Positions 49,836-59,769 of a DNA stretch of 64,000 nt are shown here, one piece after another (within the stretch, counting starts at the first letter, position 1; each line of letters opens with the position of its first letter). Source of the stretch: Trichomonas vaginalis G3 (Eukaryota; Parabasalia; Trichomonadida; Trichomonadidae); the NCBI RefSeq assembly GCF_026262505.1, contig NC_067208.1, positions 17,431,962-17,495,961 on the forward strand. Reading direction: 5' to 3'. The notes below the pieces were generated by a model, which did no database searches, was not told the DNA's origin, and was given only the letters and a program-made list of their open reading frames with translations. Made by a program: the position numbers and the translations under genes.

Positions 49836-50450
49836 ATGAGAAGCAAATCCATCTTAGCTGGTGCTGTTAATGTTCCAATTGAACCAACATCAAATGTTGA
49901 CTCACGAACGACAAACAATATTGTCATAAAGAACTATAGTTCAGAGTGTTTGAAAGAAAAAGAACCAGAACTTAAGTCGGTGAATTTAAACACAGCTTCA
50001 AGTGCAAACGCTACATCAGATGTTAAGTTAGAGTATCCACCACTGGACCAAATTCTTTCAAGAGAAGCCAACGACAACCCTTACATAAATGTTCAAACAA
50101 ATCCTTCAGATAACGTAGACCATTACCTTCTTCAGTTATACCAAACAATTTTACTCAAAGACGATAAGAAGCTTTTGACAAATCTTATAAGTAAGAACCA
50201 AATAATTCTAACAAAGGAGGACCTTGAAAATGTTATCTCACGAATAACAGGGAAACAATGTGTCATTGACTATCTCGACCCTGAAATCGAATGCTGTGGT
50301 CAAACTCCACTATTCATGAAAATAGGTAACATCCGCATCATTGAAACACCAGAAACTACAGGAGTTGAGTTTAAGTATAAATATTCGAACGAGTATACAA
50401 AACTATCTACTGACTATAAGCTTTGTTTGAAATATGTTTTAGTAAATTAA
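49836..50450 (+). CDS. Conserved 204-residue Maverick protein
   Basis: This is the whole version of 2924-3535 and 39528-40164. It opens MRSKSILAGAVNVPIEP, has a low-complexity part, then DNVDHYLLQLYQTILLKDDK, LTNLISKNQIILTKEDLENV, the Cys-containing YLDPEIECCGQ, and NIRIIETPETTG. There is no clear enzyme motif. Its place between capsid-type genes suggests an assembly or maturation role, unproven. A double-hairpin palindrome lies just after it (50459-50494). Confidence 0.65.
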   Translation: MRSKSILAGAVNVPIEPTSNVDSRTTNNIVIKNYSSECLKEKEPELKSVNLNTASSANATSDVKLEYPPLDQILSREANDNPYINVQTNPSDNVDHYLLQLYQTILLKDDKKLLTNLISKNQIILTKEDLENVISRITGKQCVIDYLDPEIECCGQTPLFMKIGNIRIIETPETTGVEFKYKYSNEYTKLSTDYKLCLKYVLVN

Positions 50451-50458
50451 AGCAGTCA

Positions 50459-50494
50459 GGAGGGCTCTTTGAGCCCATCTTGGCGCTTTGCACC
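50459..50494 (-). repeat. Double-hairpin palindrome between genes, Maverick 3
   Basis: GAGGGCTCTTTGAGCCC, ATCTT, then GGCGCTTTGCACC. Nearly the same unit as at 11327-11360 but at an unrelated place. Confidence 0.78.
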
Positions 50495-50509
50495 GTCAGT
50501 CAAAAAATT

Positions 50510-50752
50510 TCAAGTTAGCAATTTGTAATATCTATCCAAAACTTCTTCAACAGTATCGAACTCATCTTCATAATGCAAACCTAATCTTATTGACTTGGTG
50601 CAGTTTTCACTAACACAATATTTTTCTGTTCTCTTGACTGACATAACTAATTCATTTGTTTCATCAAACAGCAACAACCAAAGTTCATGACCTAATACAT
50701 AACATTCATACTTTATATTTTTAGCTCTGAGTTCTCTTGTAAGCTGTTGCAT
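50510..50752 (-). CDS. Small protein, 80 residues, Maverick 3 only
   Basis: No family recognised. It has a hydrophobic strand pair (YECYVLGHELWLLLFDE) and a Cys pair (YCVSENC). Its start overlaps the end of the next upstream gene (50713-51489) by 40 bases. The TTAAATG context supports translation. No counterpart in Mavericks 1 and 2. Confidence 0.5.
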   Translation of the reverse strand: MQQLTRELRAKNIKYECYVLGHELWLLLFDETNELVMSVKRTEKYCVSENCTKSIRLGLHYEDEFDTVEEVLDRYYKLLT

Positions 50753-51489
50753 TTAATATTTTCTAAAAAGTCAACTTCAACAGTCATTCGCACTGGTGCC
50801 TTCAGTTCTACAGGCTCACCCTGAAAGTCAACTAGTCTGAATTGCATGTCTTTCAAATTATGAGGACTAATGCGAACCCATTTACCTAAATGAGTTGCTA
50901 TGACAGGAACGTTTGGAATGAACATTGAATTTACTTCATAACAGAAGGATTTATATTCTACTGAACCTTTACTATTAACTCCTGAAATACCTGTGACATT
51001 AGCTATTTTTGACTCAATGTACAAACAATTGCCATAACATACGTATGGAACAGATTTCATCTCAATCGTTTTGTCAACACTTTTCAAAGGAAATGTCATA
51101 TGGTATGCTCCCAAAAGAAGTTGTACTCTATGACTCATTCTTGGTATCTTAAACTCTTTCGCATAACTGAACTTCAAAACTCCTGCAATAAGTTTAACAT
51201 TCATTAAGTTTTCTTCGTTATCCTTGTTTATTGTAGTATTTATGAGAGCATTTAACACTCCAGCTAATGTTTCCATCTTATATTCTACATTATTGTGAAA
51301 TCTTATTTCGTGCTTCTTTCCATCTATTTCAAACTCCATGAAATCTGTTTCGTCAGTTATAACGAATGAAGCAATAGTATTGAAGTCAACCATTCTGAAT
51401 GCAAGCGCCTCATTCTGTAGACCTAAGTTTGTTTGTAGCTTTACTGTCCCGTATTCGTTTGGGTCTGTACTTTGCAAATAGAACAACAT
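50713..51489 (-). CDS. Virion-like protein, 258 residues, Maverick 3
   Basis: Homologue of 3524-4323 and 38714-39511, opening MLFYLQSTDPNEYGTVKLQ. It keeps MSHRVQLLLGAYHMTFPL, ANVTGISGVN and FRLVDFQGEPVELKAPVR. It reads as one frame. Divergent from the fibre gene, 17 bases apart. Confidence 0.65.
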   Translation of the reverse strand: MLFYLQSTDPNEYGTVKLQTNLGLQNEALAFRMVDFNTIASFVITDETDFMEFEIDGKKHEIRFHNNVEYKMETLAGVLNALINTTINKDNEENLMNVKLIAGVLKFSYAKEFKIPRMSHRVQLLLGAYHMTFPLKSVDKTIEMKSVPYVCYGNCLYIESKIANVTGISGVNSKGSVEYKSFCYEVNSMFIPNVPVIATHLGKWVRISPHNLKDMQFRLVDFQGEPVELKAPVRMTVEVDFLENIKCNSLQENSELKI

Positions 51490-51506
51490 TTTATTCTCAT
51501 TAAAAT

Positions 51507-54110
51507 ATGACTATTGCTGCATATGCGTATGAAACAAATGAAGCAAGAAGAGCACATGAACTAGTAAACGAAAACTCAACTTTAACCATTGAAGGCAATG
51601 ATTTAGTCATTGACGATGGAAAAACTAAAAAAGTCATTGATTTCGATACTTTTAACACTTATGACCCATTCATTACAACAAGCAAGGTTCCCATCATAAA
51701 TGATGGAACGGTGCAATATATAAATTCTACAGTAGATGCCTCATTAGTGAAAGTACTGAATGTTCTCATTGAATTGTTAAAGAGCTTTCGATTTGACGAC
51801 AACATTAAATGCCTAAAGAATTTAGTCATGAATGAGAAACAAATTCTCGGCGTTGCTGGTAGCAGTAACGATGTACACCTTATGACATTAGAATATTATA
51901 ACGAACATAAAGATGAACTGAAAGGAGAGAAGGGTGACACCGGACCACAAGGACCACAAGGAATACAAGGACCTCAAGGCGAAAACGGTTTGGATGGAAA
52001 GGATGGAAAGGATGGAAAAACTGCTAAATCATGGATATGGGACCTTATAAATACTGGTTTAACAGCTGCTTCATATGGAGTTCTTCAATACCAAATCGGA
52101 AAGATATGGGCAGTACTTGGTGAAGAAGCTTTAGATGACGTTAAAAATGCTTTGAACTTCATTTCAAATGGTTCGGATACTATTAAAACTTTATCTGGTT
52201 GGATGCAAGAAATAAGGAGTCAAATAGATACTGTAAGACGTATAGCAAACAATGCACGTACTGGATTGGATACTTTACGAGAAGCACAAAATACACTAAA
52301 GGAAGCAAATGATATTCTTGGCTCAGTATCAGACATGCATGAAGATTGGCTTAAAGGTATTGACAAATCTTTAAAAAATCACAGTCAGTCTATTGCTGAC
52401 TACAAGAAAAGTATAGATTTTTTACATAGTGCTATGGACGTACATGATGGAAGCATAAGGAACTTACTTAATGCTAACAATAACTTACCAGGAACTATTA
52501 AAGCATTTATAAAGTCCTTTGTAAAACCTGGTGCTCTAACATTTAGGTCTTTGAGAGCAAGAGCATTGAAGTCAAGAGATGCAGAAACTCCAGAAGAACC
52601 ACCAAAACCAACAGCTAATGAAATATTGTTCGAATATTTTCCAAGGTACTCTGTTCTCATTGCATACATTCAAGAAATACTTAAGAAAGCAGACTTGACT
52701 TTAGGAGATGATGAAAGTTCTGTATATCTTTCGTTCCAGTTTCAAATAGCAGAACTTTTGAGACAGATATGCTTAATGTATGACAACATCTCTGATTTCA
52801 CAAGATATGATGACGACCATGATCCCGAACACGGTGAAGAAGAAGTTTTACAAACATCCATTAAGACAGGAAAGGTTTTAACTCAAAGTCTCATTATTGA
52901 CACTAAAGATGGCGAAGTGGACGTTCTTCAAGAGCTGAAGAAAAATACTTCTTCGGGAGGTGGTGGTAGGCATGAACTTGAAATAAATGAGATAGAAGAG
53001 AAATTAGCCGAAAAAGCAGATAAAAACCACGTTCATTATATAACTTCAGACGAACAGATTATAACAGACTACCATGGATATTTAACACGAAGTGATGAAG
53101 CGAAGACAAAAAATGTTAATGAAAGAAGATATAAATACATTCGTGCTAAAGGTTATGACATAAGCTGTACTGTACAGTATGATGTAGCTAAAGCACCAGA
53201 AGCATTTGGTTATAACGATGAAATTTATGCCTCTACTTTCAATGTTAACGGTGTATTAGTTGAACCAAGATTTACATTGAGAGTTAAGGCAAAAATAACG
53301 TTTGAAGATGCTATTAAAAGTAAAGCTGACAAAGATGAACTCGAAGCAATGAACAAAGTTTTGAAATCTCATAAACACAACATCTCCGATATAAATGAAC
53401 TTCAAGCTACATTAGACAGTAAAGCCGACAAGAACCATACACATAAATCCTTCACTACTGTTAGAGCAGACGACATAATATTGAACTTTGACCTTGGTTC
53501 AAGTGCACCATTAGAAAATCCAAGTACAAGCGTAAAAGATACTCTTAACAATTTAGATAAGAGTTGCAGGAATATCGAAGATCATGCCAGAAACTTTGAA
53601 GCATATGAACTACCAACAATGTTAGATAAGAAAGCAGACAAAACAGAGCTTCAAACATTAAAGACAGAAATACTTCAAACATTATATCCTATAGGCTCTA
53701 TTTATACGTCAATGAATTCAACAAATCCAGAAACAGTTTTAGGTTTTGGTATGTGGAAGCAGATTGTAGATAAATTCTTATACTGTGCGAACTCTTCAAA
53801 GCAAACAGGAGGTTCGAAGAAAATTAAAGAAGCAAACCTTCCACCGCACACTCATACAGGAACTACAAACACAACAGGTAGTCATTCACATTCAATAACA
53901 AAAAGAGGTTATACAAATCTTGCAGCAGGTTTGGATAGACAGGGAATGCATAGATATGATATTTCAAGTGACCCAGTAGATTCAAGCACAGGTATTTTCT
54001 GTGGAACCACAGGAAATCATTCACACACTTTCACAACAAATCCAACAGGCTCGGGTGAAGATTATATGCCACCATTTGTGACTATATTCGCATGGTACCG
54101 CGTTCAATGA
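51507..54110 (+). CDS. Fibre protein with collagen-like segment and phage-type collar tip, 867 residues
   Basis: The only fibre copy reading as one frame. Order: N-terminal attachment part (to about 140), a collagen-like Gly-X-Y run (about 141-172, with GPQGPQGIQGPQGENG), a long helical and coiled-coil-like part (about 180-500), repeats of the SKADKNHTH type, and the tip. The tip has YPIGSIYTSMNSTNP, LPPHTHTGTTN, GNHSHTFTTNPTG and the closing DYMPPFVTIFAWYR, the signature of phage collar or short-tail-fibre tips. It is expected to trim­erise and bind a host surface. The tip half is far closer to Maverick 1 than the rest of the gene is. Confidence 0.83.
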   Translation: MTIAAYAYETNEARRAHELVNENSTLTIEGNDLVIDDGKTKKVIDFDTFNTYDPFITTSKVPIINDGTVQYINSTVDASLVKVLNVLIELLKSFRFDDNIKCLKNLVMNEKQILGVAGSSNDVHLMTLEYYNEHKDELKGEKGDTGPQGPQGIQGPQGENGLDGKDGKDGKTAKSWIWDLINTGLTAASYGVLQYQIGKIWAVLGEEALDDVKNALNFISNGSDTIKTLSGWMQEIRSQIDTVRRIANNARTGLDTLREAQNTLKEANDILGSVSDMHEDWLKGIDKSLKNHSQSIADYKKSIDFLHSAMDVHDGSIRNLLNANNNLPGTIKAFIKSFVKPGALTFRSLRARALKSRDAETPEEPPKPTANEILFEYFPRYSVLIAYIQEILKKADLTLGDDESSVYLSFQFQIAELLRQICLMYDNISDFTRYDDDHDPEHGEEEVLQTSIKTGKVLTQSLIIDTKDGEVDVLQELKKNTSSGGGGRHELEINEIEEKLAEKADKNHVHYITSDEQIITDYHGYLTRSDEAKTKNVNERRYKYIRAKGYDISCTVQYDVAKAPEAFGYNDEIYASTFNVNGVLVEPRFTLRVKAKITFEDAIKSKADKDELEAMNKVLKSHKHNISDINELQATLDSKADKNHTHKSFTTVRADDIILNFDLGSSAPLENPSTSVKDTLNNLDKSCRNIEDHARNFEAYELPTMLDKKADKTELQTLKTEILQTLYPIGSIYTSMNSTNPETVLGFGMWKQIVDKFLYCANSSKQTGGSKKIKEANLPPHTHTGTTNTTGSHSHSITKRGYTNLAAGLDRQGMHRYDISSDPVDSSTGIFCGTTGNHSHTFTTNPTGSGEDYMPPFVTIFAWYRVQ

Positions 54111-54135
54111 ACGCGCTTGAGCCTGCTTTGCGGAC
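54098..54135 (+). repeat. Double-hairpin-like palindrome after the fibre gene, Maverick 3
   Basis: CGCGTTCAATGAACGCG followed by a weaker CCTGCTTTGCGG part. Mavericks 1 and 2 have a different short hairpin (GCTCCAAAAGAGC type) at the same place. Confidence 0.6.
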
Positions 54136-54170
54136 TTACCGTCTTGAATAAAATCTTTAACTTTACATAA

Positions 54171-55254
54171 ATGAGCTTGAAAGAAGTATTCGAACAACAT
54201 CCATGGAGGTCATTTAAGAAGTTCAATGAAGCTGCAAAGAGTTGGGGATTTACTAACAGAGCTGAAGTGAAAAGGTTCTTTGACAAAAATGTTGTACATC
54301 AAACAAAAATAAACCCTTACGACTACTTTTTACCAATTTACTCCAACACTCCCTGACGCATACAATTTGACACTCTCATTCAAAGCAGAAAGGAGGACAT
54401 AAACATTCCTCATCTTCATTAATGTTAACACTCGTAAAGCATATGCATATCCAATGAGGAACAAAGGAACTCGTGAAGTGTTAAGAGTTTTACAAAAGTT
54501 TGTAGCAGAACATAGCCCAAGTACTTTAACATCAGACCAAGACAGTGCATACCTCAGCAACGAAATCACAGAATTTCTCATTAAGCATAACATAACTCAC
54601 TACACTACTGAAGACCATAACCATAACATACTCGGCATCATAAACCGCTTCATAAGGACTCTCAGAGATTTAAATCAAGAGCGAGACTTTACCGAAGAAA
54701 CAATGAAACATTTTCTCGAAGTATATAATTCCTCAACACATTCTACAACAGGACATACAACAAATTCAATGACACAACAACAAGAAGAAAAGTATATACA
54801 AAAGAAACGAAGTCAAACACAAAATATCAGAAATTCAACACAATTTACCCTCATTCCTGGTACAAAAGTTCGTGTAGTTCTTGACGACAAACCGTTGACA
54901 AAGAAACGTTTAAGGTTAAGTCGAAATTATTATATCGTAGACTCTACGCAAGGTAATGGATATCTTATAAAAGCTGCTGACGACTCTATTGCGTTTTATC
55001 CTCGTCATAAATTAGTTGAAAGTAGTAATGGCAAACTTGCTGAAACCATTGACGAAGCAAAGCGAGGAGTGGTTATTGAAATACTTGACTATAACATAAA
55101 CGATGACACTTATAAAGTAAGATATGAAGGAGGTGTTGAAGATGTTATACCATCTAAGAACTTGAGAGAGTCAAAGCCAACACATCTGGGACCATTAGAG
55201 CGGGAGTACTGGAAAGACAAAAATATGCCAGAAAGAATAAGAAAATTCTTCTAA
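54171..55254 (+). pseudogene. Retroviral-type (rve) integrase, Maverick 3
   Basis: DDE-type integrase with the core LTSDQDSAYLSNEITEF and HNILGIINRFIRTLRDL, and the C-terminal VRYEGGVEDVIPSKNLRES. It is diverged from the other two in the linker (QNIRNSTQFTLIPGTKVRV). Start context ACATAAATG. About one break near the N-terminal part. Confidence 0.8.
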
Positions 55255-55334
55255 ACTTTTTCATTAGATGTAAATCAGACATGAACGAGAACAGTCATGA
55301 TATCATTAATGGTACCATTTATTTTAACATAAAG

Positions 55335-55360
55335 ACGCAAAGCGGCGAGGACGAAGTCCA
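55335..55360 (+). repeat. Double-hairpin palindrome after the integrase, Maverick 3
   Basis: GACGCAAAGCGGC, GAG, then GACGAAGTCCA. Its flank is ATAAA, as at 5560 and 60602. Confidence 0.78.
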
Positions 55361-55748
55361 TGACCAAAATAATGTTTAGGGTAGATGGTTAGATCTACCC
55401 TCATTTCTACCCTCATTTCTACCCTCATTTTTTGTATTTGACGGGAATTAATTCTTGATTTCAGGGATTTTTTGACGAAGTGCAAATCTTCACTTCGTCA
55501 AAAATAACAGTTATCTACCCTCATTTCTACCTCATTTTTTGTATTTGACGGGAATTAATTCTTGATTTCAGGGATTTTTTGACGAAGTGCAAATCTTCAC
55601 TTCGTCAAAAATAACAGTTATCTACCCTCATTTCTACCCTCATTTTTTGTATTTGACGGGAATTAATTCTTGATTTCAGGGATTTTTTGACGAAGTGCAA
55701 ATCTTCACTTCGTCAAAAATAACAGTTATCTACCCTCATTTCTACTCA

Positions 55749-55778
55749 GCCGCTAAGCGGCGAGACCCAAAGGGTCTT
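55749..55778 (+). repeat. Double-hairpin palindrome at the cassette border, Maverick 3
   Basis: GCCGCTAAGCGGC, GA, then GACCCAAAGGGTC. It directly follows the three 119-base repeats. Confidence 0.78.
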
Positions 55779-55844
55779 GAATTTTCATGAATTTCCTTAA
55801 GATGAAAAAATAAAGTTAGTTTTATTTTTATTTATTTTTTTATT

Positions 55845-56798
55845 TTGTATAAAAGATATGATTTCAACATCGGCACAACAACAATTCAAACAACAGCACC
55901 ACCAAATTCGTTAGTCATGAATCCAACATCTATGTTAGTAGAGATGAAAAGCTTTATTCCTTCTTCATATACTTTTGAAACAAAAATCCAGAAGATAAAG
56001 CAAGAACTTTTAACAAGTAATTTAGACTGTACCGCACAGGATGAAGAAAATGAAGAATATCTTTATGACATGCAGGACATTATTGACCATTTACCCAAAT
56101 TGCCTGAAATCCAACAACAAAAGCTCACTATTCATGAATTCGATGAAATAGAAGTGAAACCAACTGACTCAGTAGAAATAAAGAAGTTCATACGTAAAGT
56201 AAATTATGAGTTTCTAGGATATCATTGCAACCATAAAGTTATGGACAAAGATTGCGACATGGTATATAAGAACATCTCTGACATATATAAATCCGAAGAA
56301 TTTAAGACATACGACAACTTTGTTTCATTAGTTGCAGAATGTGTATGGCAGATAAGAGATAAAGATAGAAGAGGTAAGGTATGGAATGAACAGATAAAAC
56401 CAACTGCTTTTGAGTTAAAGAAAACCATTGACGCCTTAGTTGTTCTAGCAGGTCAAATTTCAATGTATAACGCAAAAATGAATCCACAATGTTCTAAATG
56501 TAAAGCAGCAATGAGGAAATATAACTACTCCGTCAAAGAGATAGAACGTATGAGAAACGACTATGCTGACTTAAAGAAAGAAGTAGAGAAACCAGCAGAA
56601 GATAAAATGGACATGTTAGCATTTCTGAACAAAAACTATCCAACTGCTGACGATTTCCTATTATCTGACGTCAAGAAGAAGTATAAAGAAACCTTCGGCA
56701 TTGTTAAAACATTCGATGTACTAAAAGAAGAAATAGAAGCTACAAAACTGTTTAGAATCTCACGAATTCATAACGTATATCATGTAAAATGTTTATAA
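55845..56798 (+). CDS. Unrecognised cassette protein, homologue of 9424-10365
   Basis: About 310 residues, with the same conserved HCNHKVMDKDCDMVYKNI, NPQCSKCKAAMRKYNY and coiled-coil segments. The position of the first codon is not settled. It is the only variable-cassette gene shared between subfamilies 1 and 3. Function is unknown; the conserved Cys and His suggest metal binding. Confidence 0.58.
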   Translation: MYKRYDFNIGTTTIQTTAPPNSLVMNPTSMLVEMKSFIPSSYTFETKIQKIKQELLTSNLDCTAQDEENEEYLYDMQDIIDHLPKLPEIQQQKLTIHEFDEIEVKPTDSVEIKKFIRKVNYEFLGYHCNHKVMDKDCDMVYKNISDIYKSEEFKTYDNFVSLVAECVWQIRDKDRRGKVWNEQIKPTAFELKKTIDALVVLAGQISMYNAKMNPQCSKCKAAMRKYNYSVKEIERMRNDYADLKKEVEKPAEDKMDMLAFLNKNYPTADDFLLSDVKKKYKETFGIVKTFDVLKEEIEATKLFRISRIHNVYHVKCL

Positions 56799-56964
56799 AA
56801 TAACTGGGGTAGAAATGAGGGTAGAAATGAGGTTAGATCTAACCATCTACCCTAAAATATATTTTTGCTGAATTCAACACAAAAATAATGAATTTCCTTA
56901 AGATAGAAAAAAATAAAGTTAGTTTTATTTTTTCTAACTTTTTATCTTGTATGTAAGAACAGAA

Positions 56965-57629
56965 ATGTCAGTCGAAGCAAAAACATTCACTAACAAATCT
57001 AATGGCGAAACATTCACAAAAGGCACTTATAACGGTATTGAAGTCTTACGTAGAGACAATGATGGTTATATAAATGCAACAAAGATGGCAAGAGAAGCAG
57101 GAAAGTTAAACCATTTAAACAGATTTCTCAATAGTGCTAAAATGCAGGAAATTCTTGAGTTTTGGTTGAAAGAATACGGTGGAGCCAAAAGTGGCTCAAC
57201 CTCAAAACAAGCATTTTATGAGCTTGCTAAGGGCGTTATAAATGAATTCAAAGGTATTTACATACATCCTGACCTCGTTCATTTTGTTGCTGAATGGTGC
57301 TCTGTAAACTATGCATTTTATGTCAAAGATATTATGGACTCCATAGACAAGAAAGTTCATGAGAAGTTAGATGAAGAAGAACTCGAAGATACAGTAGAGA
57401 ATGCTAAACCTTTGTTCGAACAAGAAGTTGGAAAAATGTGCGAAAAACAATTAGAACATGAACGTGAGATATGTTATGGTTATAGAGATTCTCATACGAA
57501 CTAGACCAATGGGAACAAGAAGATTTAAAGAGAGAATTTAGAGAATATGAACTCGCTAAGATAGCATTAGAAGCTGCAGAAAAGAAGTTAAAAATTTGGG
57601 GTCGTTTTGTACAAAAATATTGTGAGTAA
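56965..57629 (+). pseudogene. KilA-N domain gene, first copy, Maverick 3
   Basis: KilA-N is a DNA-binding domain of phages and large DNA viruses. The start MSVEAKTFTNKSNG leads into the domain: EVLRRDNDGYINATKMAREA, a helical part with FWLKEYGG, and the typical IYIHPDLVHFVAEWCSVNYA end. A coiled-coil C-terminus with many Glu and Lys follows. A short GAGCC..GGCTC palindrome lies inside (about 57183-57198). It probably regulates transcription or replication of the element. About one break. Confidence 0.75.
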
Positions 57630-58463
57630 ATGAACTCATTATTTTTGCTGAATTCAGCACAAAATTCTGAGTAAAATGACATATGGCACGTGTCAAACCG
57701 TTGAGTTTTCACAAATTTTAAAAATTGCTGCGGAAAGTTCGTCAAAAAAGTGAAGGTTCCCGACGGTTTCAAACCGCCATACTTTACATGAAGATAGTTT
57801 ACAATGTCAACTAAATATCATATACGATAGAAACGGTTATGTAAAGTTTACATTTTGTAAAGTTTTGTCCTGATTCAAGACAAGTCTTGTATTTTTTCAG
57901 AACAAGTCTTGTATTTTTTCAAGACAAATCTTGTCCTGATTCAGAACAAGACTTGCACTTTTTAGTCAGTTTTTCTTGTAAAGTTCTCAAATTTGAGAAC
58001 AATTGTCCTGATTCAAGACAAGTCTTGTATTTTTTCAGAACAAGTCTTGTATTTTTTCAAGACAAATCTTGTCCTGATTCAAGACAAGTCTTGCACTTTT
58101 TCAGGAAATCCTATCGTCCAACTTTACAAATGTCACTTTTTCAACATGATTGCATTTTGGTCGGGGAACAACTTTCTCTCATTTTGTCACTTTTTCTATC
58201 GTCGTGTTTTGTCACTTTTCCCTCAGGGTGTGTGTCAGAAAATATCCAAAATCTTTATAGCCTCGTATCTCCTTCAATTCTTGACGGTTTGACATGTATG
58301 ACACACCATTCAATTCAAAATTATGTGCTGAATCTTATGACCTTCATTTGTTCGTGACTTCTTTTCACATATGTAACCATGAATTTTTAACATTTCTTTA
58401 ACACAGAAAAATAAAGTTAGTTTTTTATAAAATATTTTTTTTATCCGGAATATAAAGACAGAT
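57630..58463. repeat. Gene-free region with duplicated CAAGACAAGTCTTG hairpins
   Basis: A unit of about 139 bases starting TCCTGATTCAAGACAAG occurs twice (from 57867 and from 58006). Each holds several near-palindromes of CAAGACAAGTCTTG type separated by TATTTTTTCA. GCTGAATTCAGC (about 57650) is another palindrome. The rest (58110-58440) has GTCACTTTTTC words but no gene that I can support. It separates the two KilA-N genes. Confidence 0.7.
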
Positions 58464-59290
58464 ATGTCAACAACAGAGAACACAACAACTGCTATCGTTC
58501 ATGAAGCCATTAATGAAGAATATGAATACATACAGTATAACAAACAATTGAGACTCATTCGTTCGGTCAAAGACGATATGTACCAAATGCAAAGTATAAT
58601 GAACGCTCTTCTTTCTACAAAGCAAGCATATCATTGGTTTGAAAACCAACAGACAAAAGAACTTTTAGAAGAATTTCCTCATATGATTGCTTCCCTCGGA
58701 AAACCGAGGGAAAGATTCCGTACGAAAATCGCAAGAATTTGGCTCCTGGTTTGAAAGGTTATTATGTTCATAGACTTTTAGTAAATGCTGTAGCAATGTG
58801 GGCTTCACCTCGTTATGCTTGTTATATTTTCATGATGTTAGATGAACTATATAAAGCAGAACGTGAAGATATGGAAATGAAACTTCAAGCAAAAGATGAA
58901 GTCATTGAATCCAAAGACAAAAGCATACAGAAAAGAATACCACGTTCAGTACCAAAAGGAAAGGAAAAGAGTTATAAGTATATGATATATACTGAAGAGT
59001 TGGAGAAAGAAGAAGATAAAGATATGGTTATGTTACATTTAGTCAGAAGAAACAACAAAAGCTTTTACGACCTTGCTAAGATTTACAAATCTGACAGAAA
59101 TTGGTTCTATCGTGAAAACTTACCGATTTCAATGACACCGAATGAGCAAATAAAAGAAATTGTCAAAAATACTCTTCCTCAAACACACTATGACATCAAA
59201 GGTTGCACAATACTTACATTCAAAGAAGACTTACCATTACTGAAGGAAAAAATAACAGAATATTTCGATAACTTCAAAGAGGAAGAATAA
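58464..59290 (+). pseudogene. KilA-N-like domain gene, second copy, Maverick 3
   Basis: A diverged KilA-N-type protein. The N-terminal part has YNKQLRLIRSVKDDMYQMQS and KQAYHWFENQQTKELL. The domain end is GYYVHRLLVNAVAMWASPRY, which parallels the IHPDLVHFVAEWCS pattern. A charged coiled coil and a C-terminal helical domain follow. A CCCTCGGAAAACCGAGGG palindrome lies within it (about 58693-58711). About one break. Confidence 0.65.
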
Positions 59291-59344
59291 AAAAATCTAA
59301 GCTAATTTTATTTTTTTATAAAATTTTATCTCATATGAAAGAAC

Positions 59345-59560
59345 ATGAATTTAGAATATTCGGAACTCATGACAGAAGAAGAGAACGAACAACATGTAAA
59401 AGATTATGCAAAATTTCTGAAGGTATATAAAGCATTTAAACAATATCTAAATGCTTCTAAAGATTATGCAAAATTTCTGAAGGTATATAAAGCTTATGAA
59501 AAAGCGTATGAAAAGTTTATACATTGGGGAATTGTTGTAAAATATCGATATGAAGACTAA
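59345..59560 (+). CDS. Small helical protein with internal repeat, 71 residues
   Basis: The protein carries KDYAKFLKVYKA twice, from a perfect 60-base periodic duplication (59400-59434 and 59460-59494). Charged and helical, no recognised family. It is short, but its leader resembles the other genes (TTTTATAAAATTTTATC then ATG). Treat as tentative. Confidence 0.4.
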   Translation: MNLEYSELMTEEENEQHVKDYAKFLKVYKAFKQYLNASKDYAKFLKVYKAYEKAYEKFIHWGIVVKYRYED

Positions 59561-59569
59561 CCAAAAACA

Positions 59570-59745
59570 TTAACTTTTTGACGAAGTGAAGATTTGCACT
59601 TTGTCAAAATTTAATGAAAAACATTAACTTTTTGACGAAGTGAAGATTTGCACTTTGTCAAAATTTAATGAAAAACATTAACTTTTTGACGAAGTGAAGA
59701 TTTGCACTTTGTCAAAATTTAATGAAAAACATTAACGTAAACATT
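59570..59745. repeat. Three tandem hairpins, inverse of the 55400-55745 set
   Basis: A 54-base unit (AAAAACATTAACTTTTTGACG onward) occurs three times. The hairpin TTTTGACGAAGTG..CACTTTGTCAAAA is the reverse complement form of the one on the other side of the cassette. The region is gene-free. Confidence 0.85.
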
Positions 59746-59769
59746 AACGATAAAATTTATTTCCTGGAC

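Larger units (their letters stand above)
55255..55844. repeat. Intergenic region with three hairpin-bearing tandem repeats
   Basis: A double-hairpin palindrome (55335-55360) is followed by GGTTAGATCTACCC words. A unit of about 119 bases (CTACCCTCATTTCTACC, GACGGGAATTAATTCTTG, then TTTTTGACGAAGTG facing CACTTCGTCAAAAA) then occurs three times between about 55400 and 55745. Another double hairpin is at 55749-55778. No gene is supported. The same 34-base hairpin recurs inverted at 59575-59740, on the far side of the cassette. Confidence 0.82.

Noticed and set aside
51507-54110. Integrated bacteriophage
   Set aside because: The collar tip is phage-like, but the surrounding polymerase, integrase, ATPase and terminal repeats are those of Polintons, and gene starts lack ribosome-binding sites.
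57867-58110. CRISPR-like regular repeats
   Set aside because: Only two long units with internal palindromes, no unique spacers of constant length, and a eukaryotic setting.
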